From NCBI GenBank assembly GCA_903857495.1, contig CAIOFF010000059.1, positions 124,001 to 188,000 of the forward strand: DNA of 64,000 bases, in the 5' to 3' direction. This document shows positions 44,427 through 53,918 of the stretch, piece after piece. The notes beneath the pieces were generated by a model. The model was given only the letters and a program-made list of their open reading frames with translations. It was not told the origin of the DNA and did no database searches. Every line of letters begins with the position of its first letter. Position 1 is the stretch's first letter. A program made the position numbers and the translations under genes. The DNA comes from an uncultured Holophagaceae bacterium. Lineage in GTDB: Bacteria; Acidobacteriota; Holophagae; Holophagales; Holophagaceae.

Positions 44427-45686
44427 TTAAAAGTCCTTCGCCACGGCGGCCACGGCCTGCTGGAAGTGGGCGAGTTCGGGGGCGCCATGAGCGCCGCCCA
44501 GGAAGGCCACTTCGTAGCCGCTGGGGGGCAGGTAGACGCCCTGGCCCAGCAGCGCCTTATGGAGGCGGTTGAAGCTGCTGATGGCAGCGCCCTGCACGGC
44601 GTCGCTGCGGCGCACGCCGTCCTGGAACAGCGGCCAGAGCAGGCTGCCGTAGCGGGGGCAGCGCAGGCCTGGGATGGTCTCGAAGGCCTTGGCCCAGGCG
44701 GCGGCGGTGGTCTCCAGGGCGGCGTAGAAGGCCGGGGTGAGGTGGGCCAGGGTGGCGAGGCCCGCGGCCATGGCCACGGGGTTGCCGGAGAGCGTGCCCG
44801 CCTGGTAGACCGGCCCGTCCGGCGCGACCACGCCCATGATGTCCTTGCGGCCGCCGTAGAGGCCCACGGGCATGCCGCCGCCGATGATCTTGCCGTAGGT
44901 GCCCAGGTCCGGCGTGATGCCCAGGCGCTCCGCCGCGCCGCCCGGGGCCACGCGGAAGCCGCTGATGACCTCGTCGAAGATGAGCACCACGCCGTGCTTC
45001 GTGCAGAGCTCGCGGAGTCGCGTGAGGAACTCGGGTCGCTGGAGCAGCAGGCCGTTGTTGGCGGGGATGGGCTCGATGATGGCCGCGGCCAGCTCGGAGC
45101 CGATCTCGGCGAAGGTGCGCTCCAGGGTCTCCAGGTCATCCAGGGACACCACGGAAGTCAGCTCCGCGATGGCCTTGGGCACGCCGGCGCTGGTGGGCGC
45201 GCCGAAGGTGATGAGGCCCGAGCCCGCCTTCACCAGCAGGCCGTCACTGTGGCCGTGGTAGCAGCCCTCGAACTTGAGGATGCGCTCCCGACCCGTGAAG
45301 CCCCGGGCAGCACGCAGGGCGGACATGACGGCCTCGGTGCCCGAGGACACGAAGCGCATCTTCTCCACGAAGGGCACCATCTCCTTGATGCGGCGGGCCA
45401 GGGCCAGCTCCCGGCGGCTGGGGGCGCCGAAGGTGAGGCCCTCCTGCATGGCCTCAGTGACGGCCGCCAGGATGTCCGGGTGAGCGTGGCCCAGGATCAG
45501 GGGACCCCAGGACATGCAGAGGTCCAGGAAGCGCTCACCGTCCTCGTCCTCGAACCAGGCCCCGCTGGCCTTGCGGAAGAACTTCGGCGTCCCCCCCACC
45601 GCGCGGAAGGCCCGCACCGGACTCGACACCCCCCCCGGGAAGTGCGTCAGCGCCTCAGCAAACAAAGTCTCATTGCTCATCGTCAT
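44427..45686 (-). CDS. hemL: Glutamate-1-semialdehyde 2,1-aminomutase
   Basis: A 419-residue PLP enzyme that converts glutamate-1-semialdehyde to 5-aminolevulinate, second step of the C5 pathway. FPGGVSSPVRAFRAVGG at the N-terminus, FVSSGTEAVMSALRAARGFTGR, KFEGCYHGHSDGLL, LIFDEVISGFR and the Schiff-base Lys in GTYGKIIGGGMPVG are conserved. The start at 45686 or 45680 cannot be separated by ribosome site. It lies between hemB and hemE in the heme cluster; repeat elements occupy the gaps on both sides. Confidence 0.97.
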   Translation of the reverse strand: MTMSNETLFAEALTHFPGGVSSPVRAFRAVGGTPKFFRKASGAWFEDEDGERFLDLCMSWGPLILGHAHPDILAAVTEAMQEGLTFGAPSRRELALARRIKEMVPFVEKMRFVSSGTEAVMSALRAARGFTGRERILKFEGCYHGHSDGLLVKAGSGLITFGAPTSAGVPKAIAELTSVVSLDDLETLERTFAEIGSELAAAIIEPIPANNGLLLQRPEFLTRLRELCTKHGVVLIFDEVISGFRVAPGGAAERLGITPDLGTYGKIIGGGMPVGLYGGRKDIMGVVAPDGPVYQAGTLSGNPVAMAAGLATLAHLTPAFYAALETTAAAWAKAFETIPGLRCPRYGSLLWPLFQDGVRRSDAVQGAAISSFNRLHKALLGQGVYLPPSGYEVAFLGGAHGAPELAHFQQAVAAVAKDF

Positions 45687-45712
45687 CCCGCCTTCTTTAT
45701 TGCTTTCAGTTG

Positions 45713-45736
45713 TCCTTCTTCGCGTCTTCGCGTTGG
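45713..45736. repeat. Solo arm of the purine-unit repeat family upstream of hemL
   Basis: Read on the minus strand the stretch is AACGCGAAG-ACGCGAAG-AAGGA, two 8-9 nt units of the same layout as the hairpin arms elsewhere in the window. No complementary arm is seen in the 66-bp hemB-hemL gap. Confidence 0.5.
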
Positions 45737-45752
45737 ATCTTGTTTCTCTTCC

Positions 45753-46730
45753 CTAGCTGATCCAGCCCTTCTCCACCGCCTCGCGGGCGGCGTAGGTGAC
45801 GATCATGTCGGCGCCGGCGCGGCGGATGGCCAGGAGGTGCTCGAACATCAGCTGGTCGCCGTTGACCCAGCCCAGGCGGTCCGCGGCCTTGACGCTGCTG
45901 AACTCGCTGGAGACGTGGTAGGCGCAGAGCGGCGCCAGGGTGGCCTGCCGCAGGCGCCAGATGAGATCCAGGTTCGGCAGGGCGGGCTTGACCATGAGCA
46001 TGTCCGCGCCCTCCTCGATGTCGAGCAGCGCGTCCCGCAGCCCCTCCCGGGCGTTGCGGGGATCCATCTGGTAGGTCTTCCGGTCGCCGAACTTGGGGCT
46101 GCTGTGGGCGGCCTCGCGGAAGGGGCCGTAGTAGGCGCCTGAGTGCTTGATGGCGTAACTGAGGATGCTGGTGGAGGTGAAGCCGTTCTGGTCCAGCAGC
46201 GCGCGGATGGCGGCCACGCGGCCGTCCATCATGTCGCTGGGGGAGACGATGTCGGCGCCCGCCTCGGCGTGGCGCAGGGCCATCTCCGCCAGGACGGGGA
46301 GGGACGGGTCGTTGAGCACCTCGCCCTCCTCGCTCACCAGGCCGCAGTGACCGTGGCTGGTGGCGCCGCAGAGGCACACATCCGTGATGACGATGAGGTC
46401 AGAACCGAAGGCCTGCTTCAGGGCCCGCACGGTCTGGGGGATCACGCCCTCGCGGTCCTTCACGTAGGCGGCGTCGGGGGTCTTGGCGCCGTCCTCGGGA
46501 ACCCCGAAGAGCAGCACATTGGTGACGCCGCGCTTCAGGTCCTTCTCCACCTGGCGCACGGTGTCCTCCACACCGGCGTTGCAGATGCCCGGCATGCTGG
46601 AGATCTCGATGCTGCCCGCCTGGGGCTGCACGAAGTGGCCCTGGATCAGGTGGCGCGGGCGGAGGTCCGTCTCGGCAACGAGGTTGCGCATGGCGGCGCT
46701 GGTGCGGAGGCGGCGGGAGCGGTTCAGCAT
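45753..46730 (-). CDS. hemB: Porphobilinogen synthase (ALA dehydratase)
   Basis: A 325-residue TIM barrel that condenses two 5-aminolevulinates. CLCGATSHGHCG supplies the zinc-binding cysteines, indicating a Zn-dependent active site. The two Schiff-base lysines are in LSYAIKHSGAYYGPFR and MVKPALPNLD. YQMDPRNAREGLRD and the C-terminal ADMIVTYAARE are conserved. Its first 7 bp overlap the end of hemD, so the two are translationally linked. Confidence 0.97.
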   Translation of the reverse strand: MLNRSRRLRTSAAMRNLVAETDLRPRHLIQGHFVQPQAGSIEISSMPGICNAGVEDTVRQVEKDLKRGVTNVLLFGVPEDGAKTPDAAYVKDREGVIPQTVRALKQAFGSDLIVITDVCLCGATSHGHCGLVSEEGEVLNDPSLPVLAEMALRHAEAGADIVSPSDMMDGRVAAIRALLDQNGFTSTSILSYAIKHSGAYYGPFREAAHSSPKFGDRKTYQMDPRNAREGLRDALLDIEEGADMLMVKPALPNLDLIWRLRQATLAPLCAYHVSSEFSSVKAADRLGWVNGDQLMFEHLLAIRRAGADMIVTYAAREAVEKGWIS

Positions 46731-47419
46731 GGGGACTCCTCCTTCTTGGGCAGACTGGCGATGAGCAGGGCTTCGAGCAGGTCGGGCTTGGGTTCGCAGG
46801 TGGCGTGGGCCGGTGCCCCCACCCGGGCGAAGGCCTCGGCAGTGCCCTGGCCCCAGGCGAAGCGCCGCGTGGTGGCGGCCAGCGGGCCGAGCAGCTCCGC
46901 CTGCAGGGGACTCAGGGCCAGCACGGCCGCCACCGTCGGCAGGGTCGGCAAGGGCTCGGCCGCGACCTCGCGGTGCGTGACCCAGGCATGGAGGCGCCAG
47001 ACGGTGTCCTGGGCCGCGGACTCGAGGAAGCCCCGGCTGCGCTCGCCCCGCACCAGCAGGAAGTCCCCGCCCTCGGGGAAGGTGGCCTGCAGCAGCGCCC
47101 AGAGAGCCTCGGCGTGGGCCTCCGCGGGCCGCAGCACGGCGAGGTCGCGGCGACTCAGGGCCTCCGCCGTGCCGATCCCCTGCGCCAGGCAGCGCATTCC
47201 ATCCGGCAGCACGGAGGCCACGGCCCGGGCACCGGCCGGACTCAGCACCAGCACGGCTGCAAGCGCCGACCAGGGTCGGGGCGGCGGAAAGCCCGTGGGC
47301 TCGGCATTCGTGAGGAGATACGGCACCGGCTCCCAGCCCGCCCGCCGCACCGCCTGGGACAGGGGGTGCTGCGCAGGCCGGGCCAGCGCCAGGCGGGGGA
47401 GTCCCGTGGGCGGGGTCAT
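46724..47419 (-). CDS. hemD: Uroporphyrinogen-III synthase
   Basis: A 231-residue protein in the position where hemD is expected, between hemC and hemB. The family is poorly conserved. Visible features are LALARPAQHPLSQAVRRAGWEPVPYLL at the start, a first-domain AAVLVLSPAGARAVASVL, the hinge FLLVRGERSRGFL, and AVLALSPLQAELLGPL with the later GQGTAEAFARVG. These match the two-lobed fold that inverts ring D during closure of hydroxymethylbilane. It is short compared with typical members (about 250). It overlaps hemC by 4 bp. Confidence 0.82.
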   Translation of the reverse strand: MTPPTGLPRLALARPAQHPLSQAVRRAGWEPVPYLLTNAEPTGFPPPRPWSALAAVLVLSPAGARAVASVLPDGMRCLAQGIGTAEALSRRDLAVLRPAEAHAEALWALLQATFPEGGDFLLVRGERSRGFLESAAQDTVWRLHAWVTHREVAAEPLPTLPTVAAVLALSPLQAELLGPLAATTRRFAWGQGTAEAFARVGAPAHATCEPKPDLLEALLIASLPKKEESPC

Positions 47420-48300
47420 GCCAGCCCGATGCCCTTGAGCACCTGGGCCAGGAGCTCCCGATCGTCGGTGCCGCGCGCTTCCGCCCGGCGCAGCTCGCCC
47501 TCCGGCGCGTAGGCCACCTGCAGCAGCAGGCTGCCATCGGTCTGGGGCGTGGCCAGGGCGCCGAGGGGCTGCTGGCAGCCGCCGCCGATGCCCGCGAGCA
47601 CCTGGCGCTCCAGGGTCACACAGCGGGCGGTCAGGGCGTCGTGAAGGTCCGCCAGGGCTTCGATGAGGTCAGGCCGGTCCGCCCGGGCCTCGGCCAGCAG
47701 GGCGCCCTGCCCCGGCGCCGAGGGCAGCTCTTCTGGCGTGAGGGCCCGCACGGTCAGACCCGAGAGGTCCAGCCCCAGCCGCTTGAGACCAGCGGCGGCC
47801 AGCAGGGTGGCGTGGAGGGGTTCGTCCCGCAGCACGCCGTCCCGCACGCGCTGGAGCCGAGTCTGCACGTTGCCGCGGATCCAGGTGAAGCGGGCCTTCG
47901 GAAACAGCTGGCTGAGCACCCGCTGGCGCCGCACGGCGCTGGTGCCGATGACCAGGTTCTCGGGGGCGTCGGGGCGCAGCACCAGCCAGTCCGCGGGGTC
48001 CTCGCGCAGCGGGATGCAGGCGGCCACGATGCCCGCGGGCCGCTCCAGGGAGACATCCTTGAGGCTGTGGATGAGCAGGTCCGCCTGGCCGGAGCCCATG
48101 GCGTCCTCCAGCTCCTTGGTGAAGAAGCCGCCGCCCTGCTGCTTGTCCAGCGGTCCCAGCAGCCACTGGTCACCGGAGGTGGAGAACTTGCGCCAGGTGA
48201 CCTCATAGCCCCTCGCCTCAAGGAACTTCACCATGGGCTCGGCCTGGCCCACGGCCAGGGCGGAGCCTCGGGTGGCAACTGTGACGCGCTTCGAACTCAT
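47416..48300 (-). CDS. hemC: Hydroxymethylbilane synthase (porphobilinogen deaminase)
   Basis: A 294-residue enzyme polymerising four porphobilinogens. VATRGSALAVGQAEPM, DLLIHSLKDV, IGTSAVRRQRVL, WIRGNVQTRLQRV and the dipyrromethane-cofactor Cys in GGGCQQPLGA are conserved. The active-site Asp region usually read as HSxKDLPT is HSLKDVSLE here. It is coupled to hemA by ATGA and to hemD by overlap. Compared with typical members of about 310 residues, the C-terminal domain is slightly short. Confidence 0.95.
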   Translation of the reverse strand: MSSKRVTVATRGSALAVGQAEPMVKFLEARGYEVTWRKFSTSGDQWLLGPLDKQQGGGFFTKELEDAMGSGQADLLIHSLKDVSLERPAGIVAACIPLREDPADWLVLRPDAPENLVIGTSAVRRQRVLSQLFPKARFTWIRGNVQTRLQRVRDGVLRDEPLHATLLAAAGLKRLGLDLSGLTVRALTPEELPSAPGQGALLAEARADRPDLIEALADLHDALTARCVTLERQVLAGIGGGCQQPLGALATPQTDGSLLLQVAYAPEGELRRAEARGTDDRELLAQVLKGIGLA

Positions 48301-49502
48301 TGATTGACCGCCTCTCCGTCTGCTGGGGGTTTCGGTTGGGTCTGGATCAGGGCCCGGAAGGCCAGGGTCCGGCCCCGGGAGAGGATCTCCTTGAGGGCTT
48401 CGCGCTGGGCCTCGTCCATGCAGGCCATGGTCTCCTCCAGCACCTGCACTTCTTCCTCCAGGGCGCCCCAGGCTGAATCCAGCCGCTCCTGGGCGGACAG
48501 CAGATGCCGCTTGCGGGCGCGGGCCTCAGCCCGGTGGCGCAGGCGGCGGGCGGCGCCCACCAGGTAGGGTTCGGCCTTGAGGGCCGCTTCGGCACGCTGG
48601 CCCCGGGCCGTGGCCGTCTGGGCCAGGAAGGCATTCAGGTCCACGCGGTGGATCCAGGGCAGCAGCTCCAGGCCCGGCTCCGAGTCTGGCGGCAGCGCCA
48701 GATCGAGGATGCGCAGGGTGGACCGCTTCAGGGCCTGCCAGGCGTCCCAGGTGAAGAGCGGCTCTGGCGCGGCGGTGGCGGTGACGATGGCGTCGAAGCC
48801 CTCGGGGTCGTGCTGCAGCTGGGGGAGGTCCACGGTGGCCAGGCCCAGGGGGTCCGCCAGGTCATGGGCCTTGCGGCGGGTGCGGTTGGCCACCACCACC
48901 CGGAAGCCCCGCTCCGGCAGCCGCTCCGCCAGGTACTGGGTCATGGGTCCGACGCCGACCAGGGCCACGCTGGAGCCGGGCTCCAGGCCCTCGGTCAGGT
49001 GCTTCAGGGCCACGGTGGCGACGCTCACGTTGCCGTCCGCCAGCCCCAGGCGGGCGCGCAGCCGCTGGCCCTCGCGGATCACGTCCTCGACGGCCGTCTG
49101 GGCCTCTTCGCCGGCCACGCCCACCTCCCGGGCCGCGACCAGGGCGTCCTTGAGCTGCCCAGGGATCTCCCGGTCGCCCAGGTTGGCGGACTCCAGGCCC
49201 GCGGACATGGCCAGCAGGTGGGTCCAGGCCTCCTCGCCCTCGTAGCGGCGGTAGCCCGGGCCGGGGTCGAGGCTCCCGGCCTCGCCGCCCCAGACCATCC
49301 AGAGCACCCGCTGGCAGGTGGCCAGGTAGACCAGCTCCCGGGCTCCGGCCTGCTGCTGCCACTCGCGAAGGTGGGCTGAAAGCCCCTCCCGCACCACATG
49401 GTGCGCCACCTGATCCAGGTCGTGGACCGGCGCGTGGAAGCTGATGAGGACGGGTTCCATATCGGTTGAAATGATCGGCTGCGACGGCACCGCGTCGGTC
49501 AT
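48297..49502 (-). CDS. hemA: Glutamyl-tRNA reductase (divergent)
   Basis: A 401-residue protein with the GluTR layout: an N-terminal catalytic domain with the nucleophilic Cys in VYLATCQRVLWMVW, SAGLESANLGDREIPGQLKDA, a Rossmann NADPH domain (SVALVGVGPMTQYLAERL), and a C-terminal dimerisation helix region. The active motif is unusual: TCQRVLW replaces the near-universal TCNRTE(I/L), and GDREIPGQ replaces GExQIxGQ. Position ahead of hemC and hemL for the C5 route supports GluTR function. The start 49502 (weak ribosome site) or 49460 is uncertain. Confidence 0.85.
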   Translation of the reverse strand: MTDAVPSQPIISTDMEPVLISFHAPVHDLDQVAHHVVREGLSAHLREWQQQAGARELVYLATCQRVLWMVWGGEAGSLDPGPGYRRYEGEEAWTHLLAMSAGLESANLGDREIPGQLKDALVAAREVGVAGEEAQTAVEDVIREGQRLRARLGLADGNVSVATVALKHLTEGLEPGSSVALVGVGPMTQYLAERLPERGFRVVVANRTRRKAHDLADPLGLATVDLPQLQHDPEGFDAIVTATAAPEPLFTWDAWQALKRSTLRILDLALPPDSEPGLELLPWIHRVDLNAFLAQTATARGQRAEAALKAEPYLVGAARRLRHRAEARARKRHLLSAQERLDSAWGALEEEVQVLEETMACMDEAQREALKEILSRGRTLAFRALIQTQPKPPADGEAVNQ

Positions 49503-49544
49503 CGCTTCGTCATGCCCACCCGAAAGTGGAGGTCATCACAATTA

Positions 49545-50672
49545 TCAGCGCCCGGAACCGAACAACGCATCTACGGCGTCCCAGTCCCACTCCTGTACCG
49601 ATGGTGTCCCGTCGCGCAGGGACTGCTGGGTGAGCCATGCGTCGTAGATCACCAGGGCGCACATGGCCTCGGCCACGGGCACGATGCGCGGCGCGATGCA
49701 GGGATCGTGGCGGCCGTGGGTGGCGATGTCCGCGGGGTTGCCCTCGCGGTCGATGGTCTTCTGGGTCTTCGAGATGGAGCTGGTGGGCTTCACCGCGAGG
49801 CGCACCACCACGGGGGCGCCGGTGCTGATGCCGCCCAGGGTGCCGCCGGCGTCATTCTTGAGCGGTCCGCCGGGACCCAGCGGGTCGTTGTTCTGGCTGC
49901 CCCGGAGGCGGGCGCTCTCGAAGCCCGCGCCCAGCTCCACGCCCTTCACGGCGCCGATGGACATGCAGGCCAGGGCCAGCAGGCCATCCAGCTTGCCGAA
50001 GGCGGGATCGCCCAGCCCCACGGGCAGGCCCTCGATCCAGACCTCGCAGATGCCGCCGACGCTGTCGCCCTCGGCCCGGGCCGCTTCCACCGCGGCGCGC
50101 TGGGCCGCAAAGGCATCAGGATCTGCCACCCGCAAGGGATTGGACTCCACGAAGGCCCAGTCCACCACCGTCCCGGCGATGGCGGCGATCTCGCGGTTGA
50201 AGCCGCGCACGGTGATGCCCAGGGCCGCCAGCTGCTGCTTGGCCCAGGCCCCGGCCGCCACGCGGCCCAGGGTCTCGCGGCCGCTGCTTCGCCCGCCCCC
50301 GCGAGGATCCCGCAGGCCGTACTTGCGGTCGTAAGTCAGGTCCGCGTGGCCCGGCCGGAAGAGGTCCGTGATGGCCTTGTAGTCACCGCTGCGCTGGTTC
50401 TCGTTGAAGACCACCATGGCGATGGGGTGCCCCGTGGTCTTTCCTTCGAAGACGCCGCTCAGCACCTGCACCTGGTCGGCCTCCTTGCGGGGCGTCACCA
50501 GGTCCGACTGGCCGGGCCGCCGCCGGTCCATCTCCGCCTGGATGGCCTCCAGGTCGAAGGGCAGCCCCGGCTTCACGCCGTCCAGCACCACGCCCACGCC
50601 CGCCCCGTGGCTCTCGCCGAAGGTGACGATGCGGAAGGACCGGCCGAAGGAGGAGGGGGAGTCGAAGAGCAT
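49545..50672 (-). CDS. aroC: Chorismate synthase
   Basis: A 375-residue FMN-dependent lyase converting EPSP to chorismate. FRIVTFGESHGAGVGVVLDG at the start, RRRPGQSDLVTPRKEADQVQ, RPGHADLTYDRKYGLRD, GGGRSSGRETLGRVAAGA and RHDPCIAPRIVPVAEAM are the family signatures, including the two His involved in catalysis. It lies 42 bp upstream of hemA on the same strand and may share its transcript. Confidence 0.97.
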   Translation of the reverse strand: MLFDSPSSFGRSFRIVTFGESHGAGVGVVLDGVKPGLPFDLEAIQAEMDRRRPGQSDLVTPRKEADQVQVLSGVFEGKTTGHPIAMVVFNENQRSGDYKAITDLFRPGHADLTYDRKYGLRDPRGGGRSSGRETLGRVAAGAWAKQQLAALGITVRGFNREIAAIAGTVVDWAFVESNPLRVADPDAFAAQRAAVEAARAEGDSVGGICEVWIEGLPVGLGDPAFGKLDGLLALACMSIGAVKGVELGAGFESARLRGSQNNDPLGPGGPLKNDAGGTLGGISTGAPVVVRLAVKPTSSISKTQKTIDREGNPADIATHGRHDPCIAPRIVPVAEAMCALVIYDAWLTQQSLRDGTPSVQEWDWDAVDALFGSGR

Positions 50673-50732
50673 CCCCCCATTCTGAGGCAGACCCGGCGGG
50701 GGGTCACCGGGGATTCGCCGGGGCGGAGGTTT

Positions 50733-52361
50733 TTAACGGCTCCGGGACCAGCGCCCGGACCACTCCAGGAACCAGCGGGTCCCGTGCCGGGTGTTGCCCA
50801 GAATATAGCCGGCTCCCGTGTGGCGCTCGAAGGAGCCTCCGGCCCGCAGGGTCTGGCTCGCGGTGGCCTTCCAGGTCAGGTCCAGCTGCAGCCCGCTGAA
50901 GTAGTCCTCGGTATAGGCCTGGCCCGGGTGGTCCTGCAGCCAGAGCACCGGATCGTCCCGGAAGGACCGGGCGCCGCGGTAGAGCCAAGCGGTGGTGGTC
51001 AGCGCCGGCGTCGCATCCCACTCCAGCCTCGCGGTGGTGACGTCCGTCTCCCCCCCGAAGGCCTCGCCCAAGGGATCGCCATCGCGGTAGAACCCGGTAG
51101 CGTAGATCCCGCTCTCGAAGGAGCGGTAGCTGACCTCTGGCAGGTTCGAGGTGCTGCGGCGCTCCAGCCCCAGGCGGACCCGGGACCAGCGCGCGAGCAG
51201 GCCGAAGGCGTCGTTGGGGACGATCAGGTTGGGCACCAGGTGGCGGTCCACCTCGTTCCAGGCCCGGCGGTAGTCGAGATTCAGGGCGTAGTGGAAGTCC
51301 TTCTCCAGGTCCTTGCCCGTCCAGTAGAGGGGCTTGTGCCGCCAGACGCCCAGGGGCCAGCTCATGCCCTTGGACCCCCGGCTGACGTAGCCCCAGGTCT
51401 GCTCCGCCCCCAGCCACCGGGCCAGGAAGGGCAGCTCGCCACGCAGGCCGAAGTCGAAGTTCGTGGAGCTGCGTGCACTGTTCTTGTAGGTCGGGTCCGG
51501 ATGGTTGGGATCCGAGAAATTCGTCGAGGTCTCGGCCAGGAAGTCCTTCATCCCCAGCGCCGCCGTCAGGTAGTCGCTCACGCCATAGCCCGAGGTCATG
51601 GGGACGCCGTTGCGGGTACCGCCCCACAGCACCGTCCAGTTGAGGTAGGTCTCGATCTTGCCCTCGTAGAACGAGCCCTCGAAGCGGTAGCCGCTGGTCA
51701 GGGGGGCCTGGGGCTCCCCGTTGCCCGCGATGAGCCGGCTCTGGACGGAGGGGTTCTGCACGTTGTCCGCCAGCTTCCGGCGGCTCTCGAGCTTGCCGAG
51801 GAAGGCCTGGGCGGTCCAGTTGCCCAGCGAGGTGCCGAACAGCGAGAGGTTGGCCTGGGGCGTGACCATCCGAACCTTCGGGAAGGGCCGGGCCGACTCG
51901 CCCAGGAGGTAGCCGCCGGTCAGCCCATAGCCCCAGACCAGCGGCTCGTTCTCCAGCCCCAGCCGCCAGCCGGTCCGGCTGGTCCAGCTCAGATGCCCCT
52001 GGTGCAGGGTCGCCCGGGTGCCGCCGTCCGCATCCCGGAACAGCAGGACCTTGCCCGCACCGGACCAGCCTTCCGAGTTGAAGCCGCCCTCCAGGGACAC
52101 CCCGCTGCCCACCAGGCTGTTGCCCAGCCCCAGAGAGGCGATGAGCGTGGCGGGCGGCCCGGCCTTGCCTGCACTCCACACGCCCCAGCCCGCCCAGAGG
52201 GAGGGCGTGGTGAGCTCGGTTCCCAGCGGCACCCGGTGGTTCCAGCCCTCGGGCATCTGCGCCGCCAGGGGTAGCCCGAGGCCGCAGAAGGCCACGGGCA
52301 GGGCTCGCGAACGCCAGAGACTCTTTGGGTAGACCCGCCCGGACACGGATGAAGATGCCAT
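50733..52361 (-). CDS. Wzi-like outer-membrane beta-barrel protein (first)
   Basis: A 542-residue exported protein with a hydrophobic leader (RALPVAFCGLGLPLAAQ). It is rich in alternating aromatic strands. It contains the Wzi-type segment LVWGYGLTGGYLLGESARPFPKVRM, and the C-terminal strand ends TRWFLEWSGRWSRSR. Wzi lectins help anchor capsule or exopolysaccharide at the outer membrane. A second, shorter paralogue is at 58794. Several ATGs are possible (52361, 52391, 52427), none with a strong ribosome site; 52361 gives a plausible signal peptide. It is surrounded by nucleotide-sugar and glycosyltransferase genes. Confidence 0.75.
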   Translation of the reverse strand: MASSSVSGRVYPKSLWRSRALPVAFCGLGLPLAAQMPEGWNHRVPLGTELTTPSLWAGWGVWSAGKAGPPATLIASLGLGNSLVGSGVSLEGGFNSEGWSGAGKVLLFRDADGGTRATLHQGHLSWTSRTGWRLGLENEPLVWGYGLTGGYLLGESARPFPKVRMVTPQANLSLFGTSLGNWTAQAFLGKLESRRKLADNVQNPSVQSRLIAGNGEPQAPLTSGYRFEGSFYEGKIETYLNWTVLWGGTRNGVPMTSGYGVSDYLTAALGMKDFLAETSTNFSDPNHPDPTYKNSARSSTNFDFGLRGELPFLARWLGAEQTWGYVSRGSKGMSWPLGVWRHKPLYWTGKDLEKDFHYALNLDYRRAWNEVDRHLVPNLIVPNDAFGLLARWSRVRLGLERRSTSNLPEVSYRSFESGIYATGFYRDGDPLGEAFGGETDVTTARLEWDATPALTTTAWLYRGARSFRDDPVLWLQDHPGQAYTEDYFSGLQLDLTWKATASQTLRAGGSFERHTGAGYILGNTRHGTRWFLEWSGRWSRSR

Positions 52362-52486
52362 CACCGCAGCGGAAGGCGGCTCCGGAGTCATCAACCCATG
52401 CGCACTGAATTCAGGCAGATCAGACATACCAAACGATGACATAGACCGGAACCCGGCCCCAGCCCCTTTCACCACCCGAGGGGTGG

Positions 52487-53716
52487 TCAGGGCTCCATGA
52501 GGGCCTTGAGCTGCGGCGCAATGGCGGCCAGCCCGAAGCGGCTGCGGCAGGACTGATCCGCAGCCTCCCGGCGCCGGTCCACCTCCGCATCGTCCAGGGC
52601 CCAGACGGCCTCCAGCGCCTGCGCCAGGGCCTCGGGAGCGAAGGCATCCACGGTCCAGCCCAGGCGACCCCCGTCGAGGATCTCGAAAGGACCCCCATGA
52701 TCCGGACCCACCAGCAGCAGGCCCCGGGCCGCCGCTTCTGGATAGACCATGCCGAAGGGTTCGTCGAGGGTCACCAGCGCGAAGACATCACAGGCCGCAT
52801 AGACCTCCTGCAGCTCGCGGTCCGGCAGGTAGCCGTGGAACTGCACCGCACCCGGTGCGCAGAGCTCCGTGGCCAGGTCCTCCAGCAGGGGCCGGGAGGG
52901 ACCCTCGCCCACCACGTGGAGCTGACAGGGCACGGGACTGGCGTCGGCAAAGCGCTGGAAGCCCCGGATCACCGTGTCGATGTTCTTGAGCACCTCCAGG
53001 CGCGAGTGCACCAGCACCTTGCGGACCGAGCGGTCGAGCCCTGAGCGATGGGGCGTGCCCTCCGGAAACCGCACGATGGGGTAGATCACCTCCTCGCGGC
53101 ACTGACCGTAGATCCGGCGGGCATTGTCCCGGCTGAACTCGCTGATGGCGTAGATGAGGTCCAGCTGGCGGCAGCCGTCCAGGTCGAAGGCCCGCCGCGC
53201 CTGCAGGCTGGAGGCCCGGCTCATGTTCCGGTCGTGCGTGGCGAGGTCTCCCTGGAAGTGCCGCGTGGCCTCGTCCTGGCCCCGACCGCCAGTGGCCTCC
53301 ACCCGGGCGGTGAGCACCGGGTTCGCCTCGCGGCGGTGGATGCCCCGGGGGGGCTCGTTGCACTGCCAGATCTTCCGGGCGCGGATGGCGGCGGCCCCCA
53401 GCATGGCGTTGGTGGGCCAGTTGTGGGCGAGCACCGTGTCGTAGTCGGCCAGTGCCGCGGCGGCCCGCTTGCCCCGCTGGGTGAGCTTCCCCATGCGGCC
53501 CCAGCCGCTGATGAGGTCGGTCCAGTGGCGCTTGGCGACCAGCTGCACCGGGATGCCCTCCAGCCGGGCCGCCCACTTGGCCGGGTCATAGCCCAGGGTG
53601 ACGATCTCCGGGTGGAAGCCCTGGTCCCGGAGGATGCCCGCCTGGGTGGCCGCAAGGATCTCTGCTCCTCCCACGGATTCGAAGGCAGGATGGAAGATCG
53701 CCAGCGTCACGGTCAC
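52487..53716 (-). CDS. GT4-family glycosyltransferase
   Basis: A 409-residue GT-B enzyme. The N-terminal acceptor domain begins VTLAIFHPAFESVGGAEILAA. The C-terminal donor-binding domain has VRKVLVHSRLEVLKNIDTVI, the GT4 E-x7-E region in DEPFGMVYPEAAARGLLLVG and a surrounding SxxE-like acidic pair. It is predicted to add a nucleotide-sugar-derived residue to a cell-surface glycan. It lies upstream of the Wzi-like gene on the same strand and is divergent from the GDP-sugar genes, supporting a role in surface polysaccharide synthesis. Confidence 0.9.
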   Translation of the reverse strand: MTVTLAIFHPAFESVGGAEILAATQAGILRDQGFHPEIVTLGYDPAKWAARLEGIPVQLVAKRHWTDLISGWGRMGKLTQRGKRAAAALADYDTVLAHNWPTNAMLGAAAIRARKIWQCNEPPRGIHRREANPVLTARVEATGGRGQDEATRHFQGDLATHDRNMSRASSLQARRAFDLDGCRQLDLIYAISEFSRDNARRIYGQCREEVIYPIVRFPEGTPHRSGLDRSVRKVLVHSRLEVLKNIDTVIRGFQRFADASPVPCQLHVVGEGPSRPLLEDLATELCAPGAVQFHGYLPDRELQEVYAACDVFALVTLDEPFGMVYPEAAARGLLLVGPDHGGPFEILDGGRLGWTVDAFAPEALAQALEAVWALDDAEVDRRREAADQSCRSRFGLAAIAPQLKALMEP

Positions 53717-53918
53717 CTCAGGGCTCAGAACCTAGACCTTATCAGGGCTTCCCGCGTCCCGGAGGAGGGACCGCCCCAGCCTGTGGTGGCGGAATTGCAG
53801 GCACGGCCTGCCCCGATAGCCGATAGGCTTGAATGCATTCCCTTCCGGCTTCCCTTCGCGGCGAGTGTCCCATGCCCCTTCTGCAGCCCTTCCCCAGCCT
53901 CCTCGTTCCGGGCCAGCC

